Under the pieces are notes generated by a model. The model saw nothing but the letters and a program-made list of their open reading frames with translations. It searched no databases and was not told where the DNA came from. A stretch of DNA of 64,000 bases from a bacterium (lineage in GTDB: Bacteria > Myxococcota_A > UBA9160 > UBA4427). The stretch covers positions 248,001 to 312,000 of the forward strand of contig JANSYR010000004.1 of the NCBI GenBank assembly GCA_024742285.1, read 5' to 3'. Positions 18,031-26,873 of this stretch are shown here, one piece after another. Positions within the stretch are counted from its first letter, which is position 1, and each line of letters starts with the position of its first letter. Made by a program: the position numbers and the translations under genes.

Positions 18031-19317
18031 GTGAGCCTCAATGACGATGCCCTCGAATATCACGCCAAGGGCCGGGCCGGTAAGGTCAAGGTCGTCCCGA
18101 CCAAGGAGTGCGTGACGGCAGGCGATCTCTCGCTGGCCTACTCCCCGGGCGTCGCCGCCCCCTGCCTCGCGATCGAGAAGAACCCGGAAGACGCCTACAA
18201 GTACACGGCGCGCGGCAACCTCGTCGCCGTGATCTCGAACGGCTCCGCCGTCCTCGGTCTCGGCAACATCGGCGCCCTCGCCGGCAAGCCGGTCATGGAA
18301 GGCAAGGGTGTCCTCTTCAAGCGCTTCGCCGACATCGACGTCTTCGACATCGAGGTCGACTCGCAGGACGTGGAAGAGATCATCCGCTTCTGCGAGATGA
18401 TCTCGCCCACCTTCGGCGGCATCAATCTCGAGGACATCCGCGCCCCCGAGTGCTTCGAGATCGAGGAGCGCCTCAAGGAATCCCTCGACATCCCCGTCTT
18501 CCATGACGATCAGCACGGTACGGCGATCATCTCCGCCGCTGCGCTCCTGAACGGCGTCGAGCTCCAGAACAAGAAGATCGAGGACGTGAAGGTCGTCTTC
18601 TCGGGCGCCGGTGCTTCGGCGATCTCCTGCGCGAAGCTCTACAAGGACGTCGGCGTCAAGGCCGAGAACATCCTGATGTGCGACTCCCGCGGCGTCATGT
18701 ACAAGGGCCGCGGTGAGGGCTTCAACAAGTACAAGGAAGAGTTCGTCGCCGAGACCGACGCGCGCACCCTCGAGGACGCGATGGTGGGTGCCGACGTCTT
18801 CGTCGGTCTCTCGCAGGCGGGCGTCGTGACGAAGGACATGGTGAAGAGCATGGCCGACCGGCCGCTGGTCTTCGCCATGGCGAACCCGGATCCGGAGATC
18901 ATCCCGCCCGACGCGAAGGACGCGCGCCCGGACGCGATCTGCGCGACCGGCCGCTCGGACTACGCGAACCAGGTCAACAACGTCCTCGGCTTCCCCTTCA
19001 TCTTCCGCGGAGCGCTCGACGTGCGCGCGACGAAGATCAACGAGGAAATGAAGCAGGCGGCGACCTACGCCCTCGCGGACCTCGCCAAGCGCGGCGAGGC
19101 GGTCCCGGACGCGGTCAAGCAGGCCTACCCGGGCGAGAGCTTCGACTTCGGCCCCGAGTACATCATCCCCAAGCCCTTCGACCCGCGCGTGCTGCTCTTC
19201 GTGGCGCCGGCGGTGGCGAAGGCGGCGATGGACTCGGGCGTCGCGACGCAGCCGATCGACCTCAAGGACTACGAGGCCAAGCTCCAGCAGATGCTGGGCG
19301 AGATCGCGTCGTTGTAG
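18031..19317 (+). CDS. maeB: NAD(P)-dependent malic enzyme
   Basis: 428 aa, the short malic enzyme without the phosphotransacetylase-like C-terminal domain of E. coli Mae[10 protein letters not shown] (Tyr37) and MEGKGVLFK (Lys92) match the catalytic Tyr/Lys pair; metal ligands lie in FGGINLEDI and DDQHGTA, and the Rossmann motif is [12 protein letters not shown]. It decarboxylates malate to pyruvate, producing NAD(P)H. GTG at 18031 is preceded by AAAGGA. Hairpins overlap its stop and follow it, with an intrinsic terminator at 19460-19499. Cofactor preference is uncertain. Confidence 0.93.
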   Translation: MSLNDDALEYHAKGRAGKVKVVPTKECVTAGDLSLAYSPGVAAPCLAIEKNPEDAYKYTARGNLVAVISNGSAVLGLGNIGALAGKPVMEGKGVLFKRFADIDVFDIEVDSQDVEEIIRFCEMISPTFGGINLEDIRAPECFEIEERLKESLDIPVFHDDQHGTAIISAAALLNGVELQNKKIEDVKVVFSGAGASAISCAKLYKDVGVKAENILMCDSRGVMYKGRGEGFNKYKEEFVAETDARTLEDAMVGADVFVGLSQAGVVTKDMVKSMADRPLVFAMANPDPEIIPPDAKDARPDAICATGRSDYANQVNNVLGFPFIFRGALDVRATKINEEMKQAATYALADLAKRGEAVPDAVKQAYPGESFDFGPEYIIPKPFDPRVLLFVAPAVAKAAMDSGVATQPIDLKDYEAKLQQMLGEIASL

Positions 19318-19340
19318 GAGGCGCAAGCGCCTCCCACAAC
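19311..19340 (+). repeat. Hairpin overlapping the malic enzyme stop codon
   Basis: GTTGT-A-GGAGGCGC, AA loop, GCGCCTCC-C-ACAAC: 13 base pairs with a single A/C mismatch. The stop codon (19315-19317) is inside the left arm. No T-tract follows. Confidence 0.6.
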
Positions 19341-19354
19341 GAAGGGACTCATCA

Positions 19355-19373
19355 GTGGACGCTTCGCGTCCAC
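19355..19373 (+). repeat. GTGGACGC-TTC-GCGTCCAC hairpin
   Basis: Perfect 8-bp arms around a TTC loop. A related GTGGGCGC-TTC-GCGCCC core recurs inside the terminator at 53872-53912, so this stem type may be a dispersed 3'-end element. A smaller GCGCGT-GAA-ACGCGC hairpin follows at about 19408-19422. Confidence 0.5.
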
Positions 19374-19459
19374 CAGGGTGGACCGGACGATCGCGTCTGC
19401 TGGGCCCGCGCGTGAAACGCGCGCGCCTCCGAGCGCCGAAACGTGCCCTTTCGATTGAG

Positions 19460-19499
19460 CGGCCGGCCGACCCATGGTTGTGGGAAGGCCGGCCGTTTT
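19460..19499 (+). terminator. Rho-independent terminator after malic enzyme
   Basis: CGGCCGGCC (19460-19468) pairs with GGCCGGCCG (19487-19495), with an inner CCCA/TGGG pairing, followed by TTTT (19496-19499). It separates the malic enzyme from the biotin carboxylase gene. Confidence 0.7.
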
Positions 19500-19533
19500 G
19501 CATTCTGGTTCCCTTCCCAAAGGCGGAGCCCCC

Positions 19534-21189
19534 ATGTTCCAGAAGATCCTGATCGCCAATCGCGGCGAGATTGCCGTCCGTGTCATCCGCGCTTGCCGCG
19601 ACATGGGGATCGCATCGGTCGCGGTCTATTCCGAGGCCGACGTGGACTCGATCCATGCGCGGATGGCGGACGAGGCGGTCTGCTGCGGGCCTGCGCGGGC
19701 GACGGAGAGCTATCTCGACATCGCGAAGATCGTGTCGATCGCCGAGGAGACCGGCGCGGACGCGGTGCATCCGGGCTACGGGTTCCTGTCGGAGAACGCG
19801 GACTTCGCGAAGGCCGTGACCGACGCCGGAATCACGTTCATCGGGCCGACGCCCGAAGTGATCGCCGCGATGGGACTCAAGATCGCCGCCCGTGAGCGCA
19901 TGATCGCGGCGGGCGTGCCCGTCGTGCCCGGGGGCGACCGGATCGAGGATCCGCAGGAAGCGCTCCGTGCCGCAGAGGAAATCGGGTATCCGGTGCTCGT
20001 GAAGGCGAGCGCGGGCGGTGGCGGTCGCGGGATGCGCCGCGTCGACGACGAAGGCGAGCTCGAAGCGGCGCTCGAGCGCGCGTCGAGCGAGGCGGCGGCG
20101 GCGTTCGGGGACGGGGCCGTCTACCTCGAGAAGTTCGTCGACGGACCGCGCCACATCGAGTTCCAGGTGATGGCCGATTCGACCGGTCACGTGATCCATC
20201 TCGGCGAGCGGGAGTGTTCGATCCAACGACGCCACCAGAAGCTCGTCGAGGAGTCGCCGGCGTACGGGATGACGCCCGAGGTGCGCGCGGCGATGGGAGA
20301 CGCGGCGGTTCGCGCGGCCCAGGCCGTGGGATACGTCGGCGCGGGCACGGTCGAGTTCCTGATGGATTCGAGCGGCGCCTGGTACTTCCTCGAGATGAAC
20401 ACGCGCATCCAGGTCGAGCATCCGGTGACGGAGGCGGTGACCGGGGTCGACCTGGTGCAGACGCAGATCCGCATGGCGGCGGGGGAGCCCCTCGAGCTCG
20501 CCCAGGACGACGTGTCGCTCGACGGTCACGCGATCGAGGTGCGGATCTACGCCGAGGATCCGGACAAGGGCTTCATTCCGTCGCCCGGGCCGATCGTCGC
20601 CTGGCGAGCGCCGGAGGGGCCGGGCGTGCGCCTCGACTCGGGCTTCGAGGGAGGGCAGACCGTGACGCCCCACTACGACCCGATGATCGCGAAGCTGATC
20701 GTCCACGCCGCTACCCGGGAGGCTGCGATCGAGAAGCTCGCGGGCGCCCTCGAGACCTTCACGATCGCTGGCATCCGGACGGGCCTGCCCTTCCTGCGAC
20801 GCGTCTGCGAGAACGGGGTCTACCGCAAGGGCCAGTACGATACGGCCTTCATCGAGGACCACATGAGTGGCGAGCTCCCCGCGCTCGACGACGCGACGCG
20901 TGACCGGGTCTTCGCTGCCGTCGGCAAGCGCGCCTCCGAGGAGCTGACCGGGACTTCGTCGTTCTCGGTCGCGCTGCCCAAGCACGACGCCCTGGAAGTT
21001 CGCGTCGGCGACGACGGCGTCACCGTCGAAGGCCGCGCGATCGACCTCGATGTCGTCCGGGAGGACGGGCCGATCATCGAGCTCGCCGCCGATGCCTTCG
21101 TCCTCACCCTGGTCCCCCGCAAGAAGGGCGGCTACGACGTGGGCCTGCGCGACCGGGTGCTGCGCGTGAAATGCGAAGCGAGCGCGTGA
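19534..21189 (+). CDS. accC: Biotin carboxylase with C-terminal extension
   Basis: 551 aa; typical AccC is about 450. The biotin carboxylase core is complete: MFQKILIANRGEIAVRVIRA, the ATP-grasp glycine loop KASAGGGGRGMRR, the GERECSIQRRHQKLVEE strand, and the catalytic FLEMNTRIQVEHPVTE segment. Residues about 455-551 form an extra beta-rich segment (VGDDGVTVEGRAIDL, then GLRDRVLRVKCEASA) resembling the linker region of longer acyl-CoA carboxylase alpha chains, but there is no biotinylation (A/M)MKM motif. It carboxylates biotin on a separate carrier protein. ATG at 19534 follows AGGCGGAG. It may serve acetyl- or propionyl-CoA carboxylase. Confidence 0.88.
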   Translation: MFQKILIANRGEIAVRVIRACRDMGIASVAVYSEADVDSIHARMADEAVCCGPARATESYLDIAKIVSIAEETGADAVHPGYGFLSENADFAKAVTDAGITFIGPTPEVIAAMGLKIAARERMIAAGVPVVPGGDRIEDPQEALRAAEEIGYPVLVKASAGGGGRGMRRVDDEGELEAALERASSEAAAAFGDGAVYLEKFVDGPRHIEFQVMADSTGHVIHLGERECSIQRRHQKLVEESPAYGMTPEVRAAMGDAAVRAAQAVGYVGAGTVEFLMDSSGAWYFLEMNTRIQVEHPVTEAVTGVDLVQTQIRMAAGEPLELAQDDVSLDGHAIEVRIYAEDPDKGFIPSPGPIVAWRAPEGPGVRLDSGFEGGQTVTPHYDPMIAKLIVHAATREAAIEKLAGALETFTIAGIRTGLPFLRRVCENGVYRKGQYDTAFIEDHMSGELPALDDATRDRVFAAVGKRASEELTGTSSFSVALPKHDALEVRVGDDGVTVEGRAIDLDVVREDGPIIELAADAFVLTLVPRKKGGYDVGLRDRVLRVKCEASA

Positions 21190-21190
21190 C

Positions 21191-21499
21191 ATGATCCTCG
21201 AGGTCGCGATCCTCGACGTCCGCCCGGGCCAGAGCGATGCCTTCGAGCGCGACTTCGCCGAGGCTCGGGTGCTGGTCGCCGAGATCCCGGGCTACCAGCG
21301 ACACGAGCTTCGGCGCTGTCTGGAAGACCGTGACCGATACCTGCTCCTGATCTGGTGGGACACCCTCGAGGCGCATACCGAGGGCTTCCGCGGCTCCCCG
21401 CAGTACGCGCGCTGGCGCGAGCTCCTCCATCACTACTACGACCCCTTTCCGACGGTGGAGCACTACGAAGTCGTGGATCTCGGGAGCGAGTCTGCCTGA
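21191..21499 (+). CDS. ABM-like (antibiotic biosynthesis monooxygenase fold) protein
   Basis: 102 aa. MILEVAILDVRPGQSDAFER followed by a GYQRHELRRC strand and YLLLIWWDTLEAHTEGF matches the dimeric ferredoxin-like ABM fold; the terminal part (QYARWRELLHHYY) is typical. Such small proteins act as monooxygenases, quinone-handling or haem-degrading proteins, or have no known activity. The ATG begins 1 nt after the accC stop, so it is co-translated; functional connection to the carboxylase is unknown. Confidence 0.75.
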   Translation: MILEVAILDVRPGQSDAFERDFAEARVLVAEIPGYQRHELRRCLEDRDRYLLLIWWDTLEAHTEGFRGSPQYARWRELLHHYYDPFPTVEHYEVVDLGSESA

Positions 21500-21597
21500 C
21501 GGCGCGTAAGTCCCCGCCGGCGGAACCGGTCGCGGACGCGGGGGGTTTCAGATCCTGGGGATCGGGGATGAGAGTCAGCCACCCCGAGGAGCGCCCC

Positions 21598-22290
21598 ATG
21601 ATCGACTGTCCCTTCGCCCGTCCGCCGAACGTCCTCCGTCCTCTGCTCTCCCTCGCCCTCGGATGGGCGATCGGATGTGCGAGTCCTCCTATCGCGCCCG
21701 AGGACGTCGCCCGCGAGAACCCGCCGCGGCCCGTGAATCTGCAGCTGGTCCCCAGCGAGACCCCCGTCCCGCTCTTCGACTGGACCGAGCGGGTCGACTT
21801 CGACGGCTTCCGCCACTGGTTCGGTCGTCGGGAGGACTTCGCCCTGCGCTGCGAGGGCGCGCCTTCACGAGAGGCCGCCGGCCATGCGTTGCTGCGCGGC
21901 GACCACGGCGAAGCCGAGCGATTGACCGCGCCACTCGTCGCGGCCTGTCCGGTCGATCCCTCCTTCCACCTCTGGCGCTTCGCCGCGCTCGCCGCCCTCG
22001 GTCGAACGTCGGAAGCCGATCTCCATCGCACCTGGTACCTCGGCCTGATCGAGTCGATCCTCACGACCGGCGACGGCCGCTCCGCCGAGACGCCGATCGT
22101 GACGATCTCGAACGCCGAGACCTGGGCGGTCCTCTCCCATCTCGGGCTGACGGCCGAACGCCATCGGACCGAGACCGGTCCGCCCGCCCTCGACATCGTC
22201 GAGGTCCGGAGCGAAGACGGCGCGCAGACGCGTCTCTACTTCCACCCCGCGTTTCGCGCGCTCCGGGCCTCCGCGAGCGCCGCCCGCTGA
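21598..22290 (+). CDS. Lipoprotein of unknown function
   Basis: 230 aa. A signal peptide (about residues 1-25, RPLLSLALGWAIGC) ends in a lipobox with no Asp at +2. The mature part is a helical domain with two separated Cys (LRCEGAPS near residue 85; AACPVDPSFHLW near 122) and no recognised family. The ATG at 21598 has GAGGAG 6 nt upstream; an in-frame ATG at 21568 is less supported. It is about 100 bp after the ABM-like gene, and convergent with the ABC permease gene at 22302. Confidence 0.65.
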   Translation: MIDCPFARPPNVLRPLLSLALGWAIGCASPPIAPEDVARENPPRPVNLQLVPSETPVPLFDWTERVDFDGFRHWFGRREDFALRCEGAPSREAAGHALLRGDHGEAERLTAPLVAACPVDPSFHLWRFAALAALGRTSEADLHRTWYLGLIESILTTGDGRSAETPIVTISNAETWAVLSHLGLTAERHRTETGPPALDIVEVRSEDGAQTRLYFHPAFRALRASASAAR

Positions 22291-22301
22291 ACGTGGGGGA
22301 T

Positions 22302-23537
22302 CTAGAGCGCTCGCAACGCTTCCGCCGGCGGAATGCGGGCGGCACGAATCGCCGGAATCAGGCCGGCGACGATGCCGACGCCCGCGAGCGCACCGGTCAG
22401 GACGATGGCCGTCGCGGGATCCAGGAGCGGCGGCGAGACGAAGGCCGAGCCTTCTGGCAGCAGGAACTCGATCCCGCGGACGAGGAGCATGCCGAAGCCT
22501 GCGCCGACCACGCCGCTGGTGATCGCGACGAAGGTCGCTTCCATCAGGAACTGCACGAAGACGTCGCGACCGCGCGCGCCGATCGCCTTCCGGACGCCGA
22601 TCTCCTGCGTCCGTTCCCCGACCACGACGAGCATGATGTTCATCACGCCGACGGCGCCGACGAAGAGCGTGAGCAGACCTGCGCTGATCATGAAGACGCG
22701 GATCCCGCCGAAGATCACGCGCAGCATGTTGAGGGGCTCCTGGATGTTGAAGGCCCACATCGCGGACTCGATCGACGGGTCGTAGCCTTCGCGGAGCGCG
22801 GTCAGCTCCCGGATGCGCCTGATCGCGTCCCAGCTCGCCTCCTTGGTCGTCGGGGCGAAGGCGAACTCGTCGACCTCGTCGTCGCGGGTGAACCAACGCT
22901 GAGCCGTCGTGTAGGGAACGAAGATCTTGAGGTCCTCGGGATCTCCGGAATTCATCAGCTGGTCACCCTTCTCCCGGGTGATTCCGATGATGCGGAACCG
23001 CTGTCCGTCCACGAGGACCGACTCACCCAGGGGTTCGACGTGTCCGAAGAGCCGTTCGGCGGCCCGCGGTCCGACGACGGCGACGCGCGCGGCGCGGTCG
23101 ACGTCGAGCGGCGAGAGGAAGCGCCCCTTCACGATCGTGATTCCTCGGATGAGATCGCCGTCGTAGTCGAGCCCCGTGAGGCGGAGGAGCTTGGATCGTC
23201 GTCCGGCCCGGACGGGCATCGACCAGACGTGCACCTCCGGCGAAGCCGCTTCGACGTCGCGCAGGCGCTCGGTCCGCTGGACGTCCTCGTTCTCGATCTC
23301 GACCACGCGGGCGCCCCGCTCGCCCGTCCGGGACTTCAGGATCGTGCCCTTGCCCATCTGGACGACCCGGGGCCCGATCTCCTCGAACTCTCGGATGAAG
23401 TGCGCCTCGAAGCCCATCATGTTCGCCGACAGGAAGGTGAGCATGAATCCGCCCCAGGCGATCCCGAGGGCCGTGAGTCCGAAGCGGACCCGATGGGCGA
23501 CGATGGAACGCCAGGTCTCGATCAGGACGTCGCGCAC
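22302..23537 (-). CDS. ABC transporter permease (MacB-like), second of pair
   Basis: 411 aa. It begins VRDVLIETWRSIVAHRVRF: a MacB_PCD/FtsX-type protein with one N-terminal membrane segment, a large periplasmic domain (about 45-270) and three C-terminal membrane segments with GERTQEIGVRKAIGARGRDV in the cytoplasmic loop. The GTG at 23537 lies 2 nt after the other permease's stop. It probably heterodimerises with that permease and works with the ATPase and adaptor upstream to move substrates from periplasm across the outer membrane; substrate unknown. Confidence 0.87.
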   Translation of the reverse strand: MRDVLIETWRSIVAHRVRFGLTALGIAWGGFMLTFLSANMMGFEAHFIREFEEIGPRVVQMGKGTILKSRTGERGARVVEIENEDVQRTERLRDVEAASPEVHVWSMPVRAGRRSKLLRLTGLDYDGDLIRGITIVKGRFLSPLDVDRAARVAVVGPRAAERLFGHVEPLGESVLVDGQRFRIIGITREKGDQLMNSGDPEDLKIFVPYTTAQRWFTRDDEVDEFAFAPTTKEASWDAIRRIRELTALREGYDPSIESAMWAFNIQEPLNMLRVIFGGIRVFMISAGLLTLFVGAVGVMNIMLVVVGERTQEIGVRKAIGARGRDVFVQFLMEATFVAITSGVVGAGFGMLLVRGIEFLLPEGSAFVSPPLLDPATAIVLTGALAGVGIVAGLIPAIRAARIPPAEALRAL

Positions 23538-23539
23538 GG

Positions 23540-24775
23540 CTAGCCCTCCGCTCGCAACGTCAGAGCCGGATCGATCCGCGAGGCCATCCACGCGGGCACG
23601 AGTCCCGCTACCAGTCCGACACCCCCCATCGTCCCGAGCGCCATCGCCAGGACACCGAAGGAGAGCTCCGGGACCGGGATCAGATCGGGAAGTGCCAGGG
23701 CTTCGAGCGCGAGGCAACCGCCGACGCCGAGGGCGACGCCGAGTCCGCCACCGAACGCGACGATCGTGAGCGTCTCGAGAAAGAACTGAAGCAGCACGTT
23801 GCGTCGTCGTGCGCCGATCGCGAGTCGGATTCCGATCTCGCGTCGACGTTGTCGAACCGAGTCGAGCATCATGTTCAGCACGCCGATGCCTCCGATCACG
23901 AGCGTCGCGGCGGAGAGCGCGAACATCAGTCCGTCCTGCTGATCGAGCGGAATCATGCGCAGCGTCTTCACCGGGCTCCAGCCCACGATCGCCTCGTCGT
24001 CGGTCGGACTCACGTGGATTCGATCCGCGAGGATCCGGCGGAGCTCCGCTTCCGTCTCTTCCGCGAGATCCCGATGGGGCATTCGATAGAGCAGAAAGCT
24101 CACGACGTCGTCGTCGGTCCACTCCATGGGCCAGAACGCCAGATGCGTCGAGAGGGGAATCCAGACCTGATCGTCGACCTCCTCGCCGTCGCGCCCGAAC
24201 TGCGTTCCGACGCGATCGAGAAAACCGACGACCTCGAAGTTCTTTCCGTCGATTCGCAGGCGGTCCCCCAGGCGGCTGCCGGGCCCCAGGAGGTCCGTGC
24301 GCGCGTCCGCTCCGAGGACGGCGACACGGCGGCGATGATCCAGGTCGGCGTGGCTGATTCCGCGTCCGGCGGCGAGGGGAAGCGAGCGAATCTGCTGGCT
24401 CACGATCTCGACGCCCCGAACCTCGACGTTCACCGCCTTCTGGCCCGCGGTGACGGGGAGATACCAGCGCTTCTCCGTCCCGACGAGCTCCGCGATCCGC
24501 GCGCGTCGGCGGACGTGCTGGATGTCCTGCCAGGTGAACCAGAGCTCGCGGCGGTCGACCGCCGGCGTGTACTCCTCCCCGATTCGACCGGCCCACATCT
24601 GGCCCATGTTCTTGCCGGTCTTGTTGAAGCCGTTCGTCACCATCGTCTTCACGCCGGCGCCCCAGCCCACCAGAAAGATCACCGCCGCCGTGCCCCACAC
24701 GAGACCGAAGAGAGTGAGCACCGACCGGGCCTTGTGGGCCCGGAGGAGACGGAACGCTTGTCTGACCGATTCCAC
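23540..24775 (-). CDS. ABC transporter permease (MacB-like), first of pair
   Basis: 411 aa, same length and topology as its neighbour but clearly different in sequence (MESVRQAFRLLRAHKARSVL; RRREIGIRLAIGARRRNVLL). N-terminal membrane segment, periplasmic domain at about 45-275, then three membrane segments. The GTG start at 24775 lies 2 nt after the ATPase stop, so the four genes form a compact operon. Both permeases lack a fused ATPase, unlike E. coli MacB. Confidence 0.87.
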   Translation of the reverse strand: MESVRQAFRLLRAHKARSVLTLFGLVWGTAAVIFLVGWGAGVKTMVTNGFNKTGKNMGQMWAGRIGEEYTPAVDRRELWFTWQDIQHVRRRARIAELVGTEKRWYLPVTAGQKAVNVEVRGVEIVSQQIRSLPLAAGRGISHADLDHRRRVAVLGADARTDLLGPGSRLGDRLRIDGKNFEVVGFLDRVGTQFGRDGEEVDDQVWIPLSTHLAFWPMEWTDDDVVSFLLYRMPHRDLAEETEAELRRILADRIHVSPTDDEAIVGWSPVKTLRMIPLDQQDGLMFALSAATLVIGGIGVLNMMLDSVRQRRREIGIRLAIGARRRNVLLQFFLETLTIVAFGGGLGVALGVGGCLALEALALPDLIPVPELSFGVLAMALGTMGGVGLVAGLVPAWMASRIDPALTLRAEG

Positions 24776-24777
24776 CT

Positions 24778-25530
24778 TCAGGCCCTCCCGTGTCCGTCGT
24801 CGCGGTTGCGGACGTCGCGGTCGATCAGGCCGTCGCGAATCGTGAGGCAGCGGGGCGCGCGGGCGCCGATCTTGGGATCGTGGGTCACGATCACCAGCGT
24901 GTTGCCGTCGGCGTGGACCTGGTCGAAGAGCGCGAGGACTTCTTCCCCGGTCTTCGTATCCAGATTGCCCGTCGGTTCGTCGGCCAGGAGGATGGCGGGG
25001 CGGTTGACGAGGGCCCGCGCGACGGCGATCCGCTGACGTTCACCGCCGGATATCTCGCTCGGGAGATGATCCGCCCGTCGCGCGAGCCCGACCCGATCGA
25101 GGGCCTCCATCGCCCGCTCCCGCCGTTCCCTGCGTGAGACCTTGCGGTAGGCGAGGGGCAGCTCGACGTTCTCGACGGCCGAGAGACGAGGGAGCAGGTT
25201 GAACGCCTGGAAGACGAAGCCGATCTCTTCGCCGCGGAGCTTCGCGAGCGCGTCGCTGTCGAGATCGGAGACCGCCTCGTTCCGGAGTCGGTAGGACCCT
25301 TCGCTCGGGCGGGAGAGACAGCCCAGGATCTCGAGCAGCGTCGTCTTTCCCGATCCGGACGGCCCCATCACCGTCACGTACTCCCCGGAGCGGATGCACA
25401 GATCGATTCCCCGAAGCGCGTGGACGTCGACGCGATCGGTCTGATAGCGCTTGTGGACGCCGGACAGATCGATGACCGGCGCTCCGTTGGAGTTCGACTC
25501 CGGAGAGTCGATCGACGTCGCTTCGCTCAT
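24778..25530 (-). CDS. ABC transporter ATP-binding protein (MacB/LolD type)
   Basis: 250 aa. Walker A GPSGSGKTT at about 56-64, Q-loop in GFVFQAFNLLPRLSAVENVE, signature SGGERQR, Walker B AILLADEPTGNLDTKTGE and the switch His in VIVTHDPKIG. The ADEPTGNLD form and FNLLPRLSA are typical of MacB/LolD/FtsE-type ATPases. It would energise the two permeases downstream. ATG at 25530 starts before the first conserved strand with a short Ser/Asn-rich tail. The adaptor gene lies 35 bp upstream. Confidence 0.94.
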   Translation of the reverse strand: MSEATSIDSPESNSNGAPVIDLSGVHKRYQTDRVDVHALRGIDLCIRSGEYVTVMGPSGSGKTTLLEILGCLSRPSEGSYRLRNEAVSDLDSDALAKLRGEEIGFVFQAFNLLPRLSAVENVELPLAYRKVSRRERRERAMEALDRVGLARRADHLPSEISGGERQRIAVARALVNRPAILLADEPTGNLDTKTGEEVLALFDQVHADGNTLVIVTHDPKIGARAPRCLTIRDGLIDRDVRNRDDGHGRA

Positions 25531-25565
25531 GCGAGCGCTCCTGAACGCGCGAGGGGATGCCTCGT

Positions 25566-26735
25566 CTACTGCAAGAGGATGCGGGTGCCGGCCGGAAGGC
25601 CTTTCGTGATCTGGACGCGATCGCCGTCGATGATGCCGACCTCGACGACCCGGAGATTCGCGTCCGGCTCGGCTTCTTCGGCGGCATCCGCCTCGCCGTC
25701 GATGGCGGACTCGAGGTCCACCAGGATCTCGGTGCCCCGGTAGCGAAGGGCGGTCTCGGGCACGATCACGGCGTCCTCGACGACCTCGGTCACGATCTCG
25801 GCGTCGCCGGACATCCGCGGTCGGAGGAGCGTCGCGTCTTCGTCGACGATCTCGACCTTGACCTCGAAGTAGGTCACGTTCTGGATTCGTCGGCCCATCG
25901 GCGCGATCTCGCGGACGCGTCCGGCGAACTCGCGAGGTCCGAAGGCTTCGGTTCTGATTCGTGCCGACTGATCGATGGCGACGCGGGCGATCTCGTTCTC
26001 GTCGACGAGCCCCTCGAGATGGAGCGTCGCGTCGCCGGCGAGCGACAGGAGCAGCGTCCCCCCGGTCACCGAAGTCACCGGCGAGATCGCATCGCCTTCC
26101 TCGACGTGGACTTCGAGCACGCGGCCCGTCAGCGTCGACTCGATCGTCGCGTAGCCGAGCTGGGTCGAGAGGGTCTCGAGTGCGGCGATCGCGCTGGCCC
26201 GAGCCGCGCGAGCCTGCTCGAACCGCGCGAGGGCGTCGTCGTGGGTCTGATCCGAGGTGGCGCCGGTCGTGTGGAGCTCGGCCGTCCGGTCGCGCGCGAT
26301 CCGAGCGAACTTGAGCTCGACGTCGGCGGCCTGGAGCTTCGCTTCGGCTTCGCGAACCCGCGAGGCGAGGAGCTCGCGCTCGATCTCGACGAGGGGTTGC
26401 CCCGGCTCGACCAGGTCCCCCTCCTCGACGTGGATCTTCTCGATGATGCCTGCGATCCGTGGACGGACCTCGACCTCCGTCGCGGGCTCGACGGTTCCGG
26501 TCGCGATCACGAGTCGCTCGATCCGTCCGCGCTCGACGACGTGGACCTGCCGCGCGGGAGGCGGATCGCTCCCGCAGGCGCCGAGAGACGCCACCGCGAG
26601 GAGGCTGACGATCGCCCGAGGCTGAGCGAAGCTCCAGCGGCCTCGGTGGGCGGTGCCCGATCCGGGCAGGCCACCTCCAGACCACGCGTCGCGCAGCATC
26701 GAGGGGGTGCGGGGGAGCAACGAGGCGGGATTCAC
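25566..26735 (-). CDS. Membrane-fusion/periplasmic adaptor lipoprotein (MacA-like)
   Basis: 389 aa from GTG at 26735, or 377 from ATG at 26699. A lipobox (VASLGAC) follows a hydrophobic stretch at about residues 45-59, so the mature protein is lipid-anchored. HlyD/MacA-type features: VRPRIAGIIEKIHVEEGDLV barrel-sandwich half, a coiled-coil hairpin (ELLASRVREAEAKLQAADVE), a second half (GRVLEVHVEEGDAISPV), then beta-barrel and membrane-proximal domains (PRMSGDAEI). It should bridge the permeases to an outer-membrane factor, not encoded here. The unusually long N-region before the lipobox makes the start uncertain. Confidence 0.85.
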   Translation of the reverse strand: MNPASLLPRTPSMLRDAWSGGGLPGSGTAHRGRWSFAQPRAIVSLLAVASLGACGSDPPPARQVHVVERGRIERLVIATGTVEPATEVEVRPRIAGIIEKIHVEEGDLVEPGQPLVEIERELLASRVREAEAKLQAADVELKFARIARDRTAELHTTGATSDQTHDDALARFEQARAARASAIAALETLSTQLGYATIESTLTGRVLEVHVEEGDAISPVTSVTGGTLLLSLAGDATLHLEGLVDENEIARVAIDQSARIRTEAFGPREFAGRVREIAPMGRRIQNVTYFEVKVEIVDEDATLLRPRMSGDAEIVTEVVEDAVIVPETALRYRGTEILVDLESAIDGEADAAEEAEPDANLRVVEVGIIDGDRVQITKGLPAGTRILLQ

Positions 26736-26738
26736 GTT

Positions 26739-26744
26739 CCCTCC
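26739..26744 (-). promoter_or_regulatory. Ribosome binding site favouring the GTG start of the adaptor gene
   Basis: On the minus strand GGAGGG lies 3 nt before GTG at 26735. The spacing is short, so it is only moderate evidence over the ATG at 26699. Confidence 0.4.
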
Positions 26745-26873
26745 GGAGTTCGGGAGCGCGGCGCGGAAGAGCACTCTATCAGAGAAGTGTCGATCGGCGA
26801 AGCAGGGTTTCGCCCACCCAGGCAGATTTCAGCGCGATCCACGCCCACGATGGATCGGAGGGACGGATTTCCA

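Noticed and set aside
17851-21192. Long open frame opposite malic enzyme and biotin carboxylase
   Set aside because: Antisense shadow of two confidently identified enzymes.
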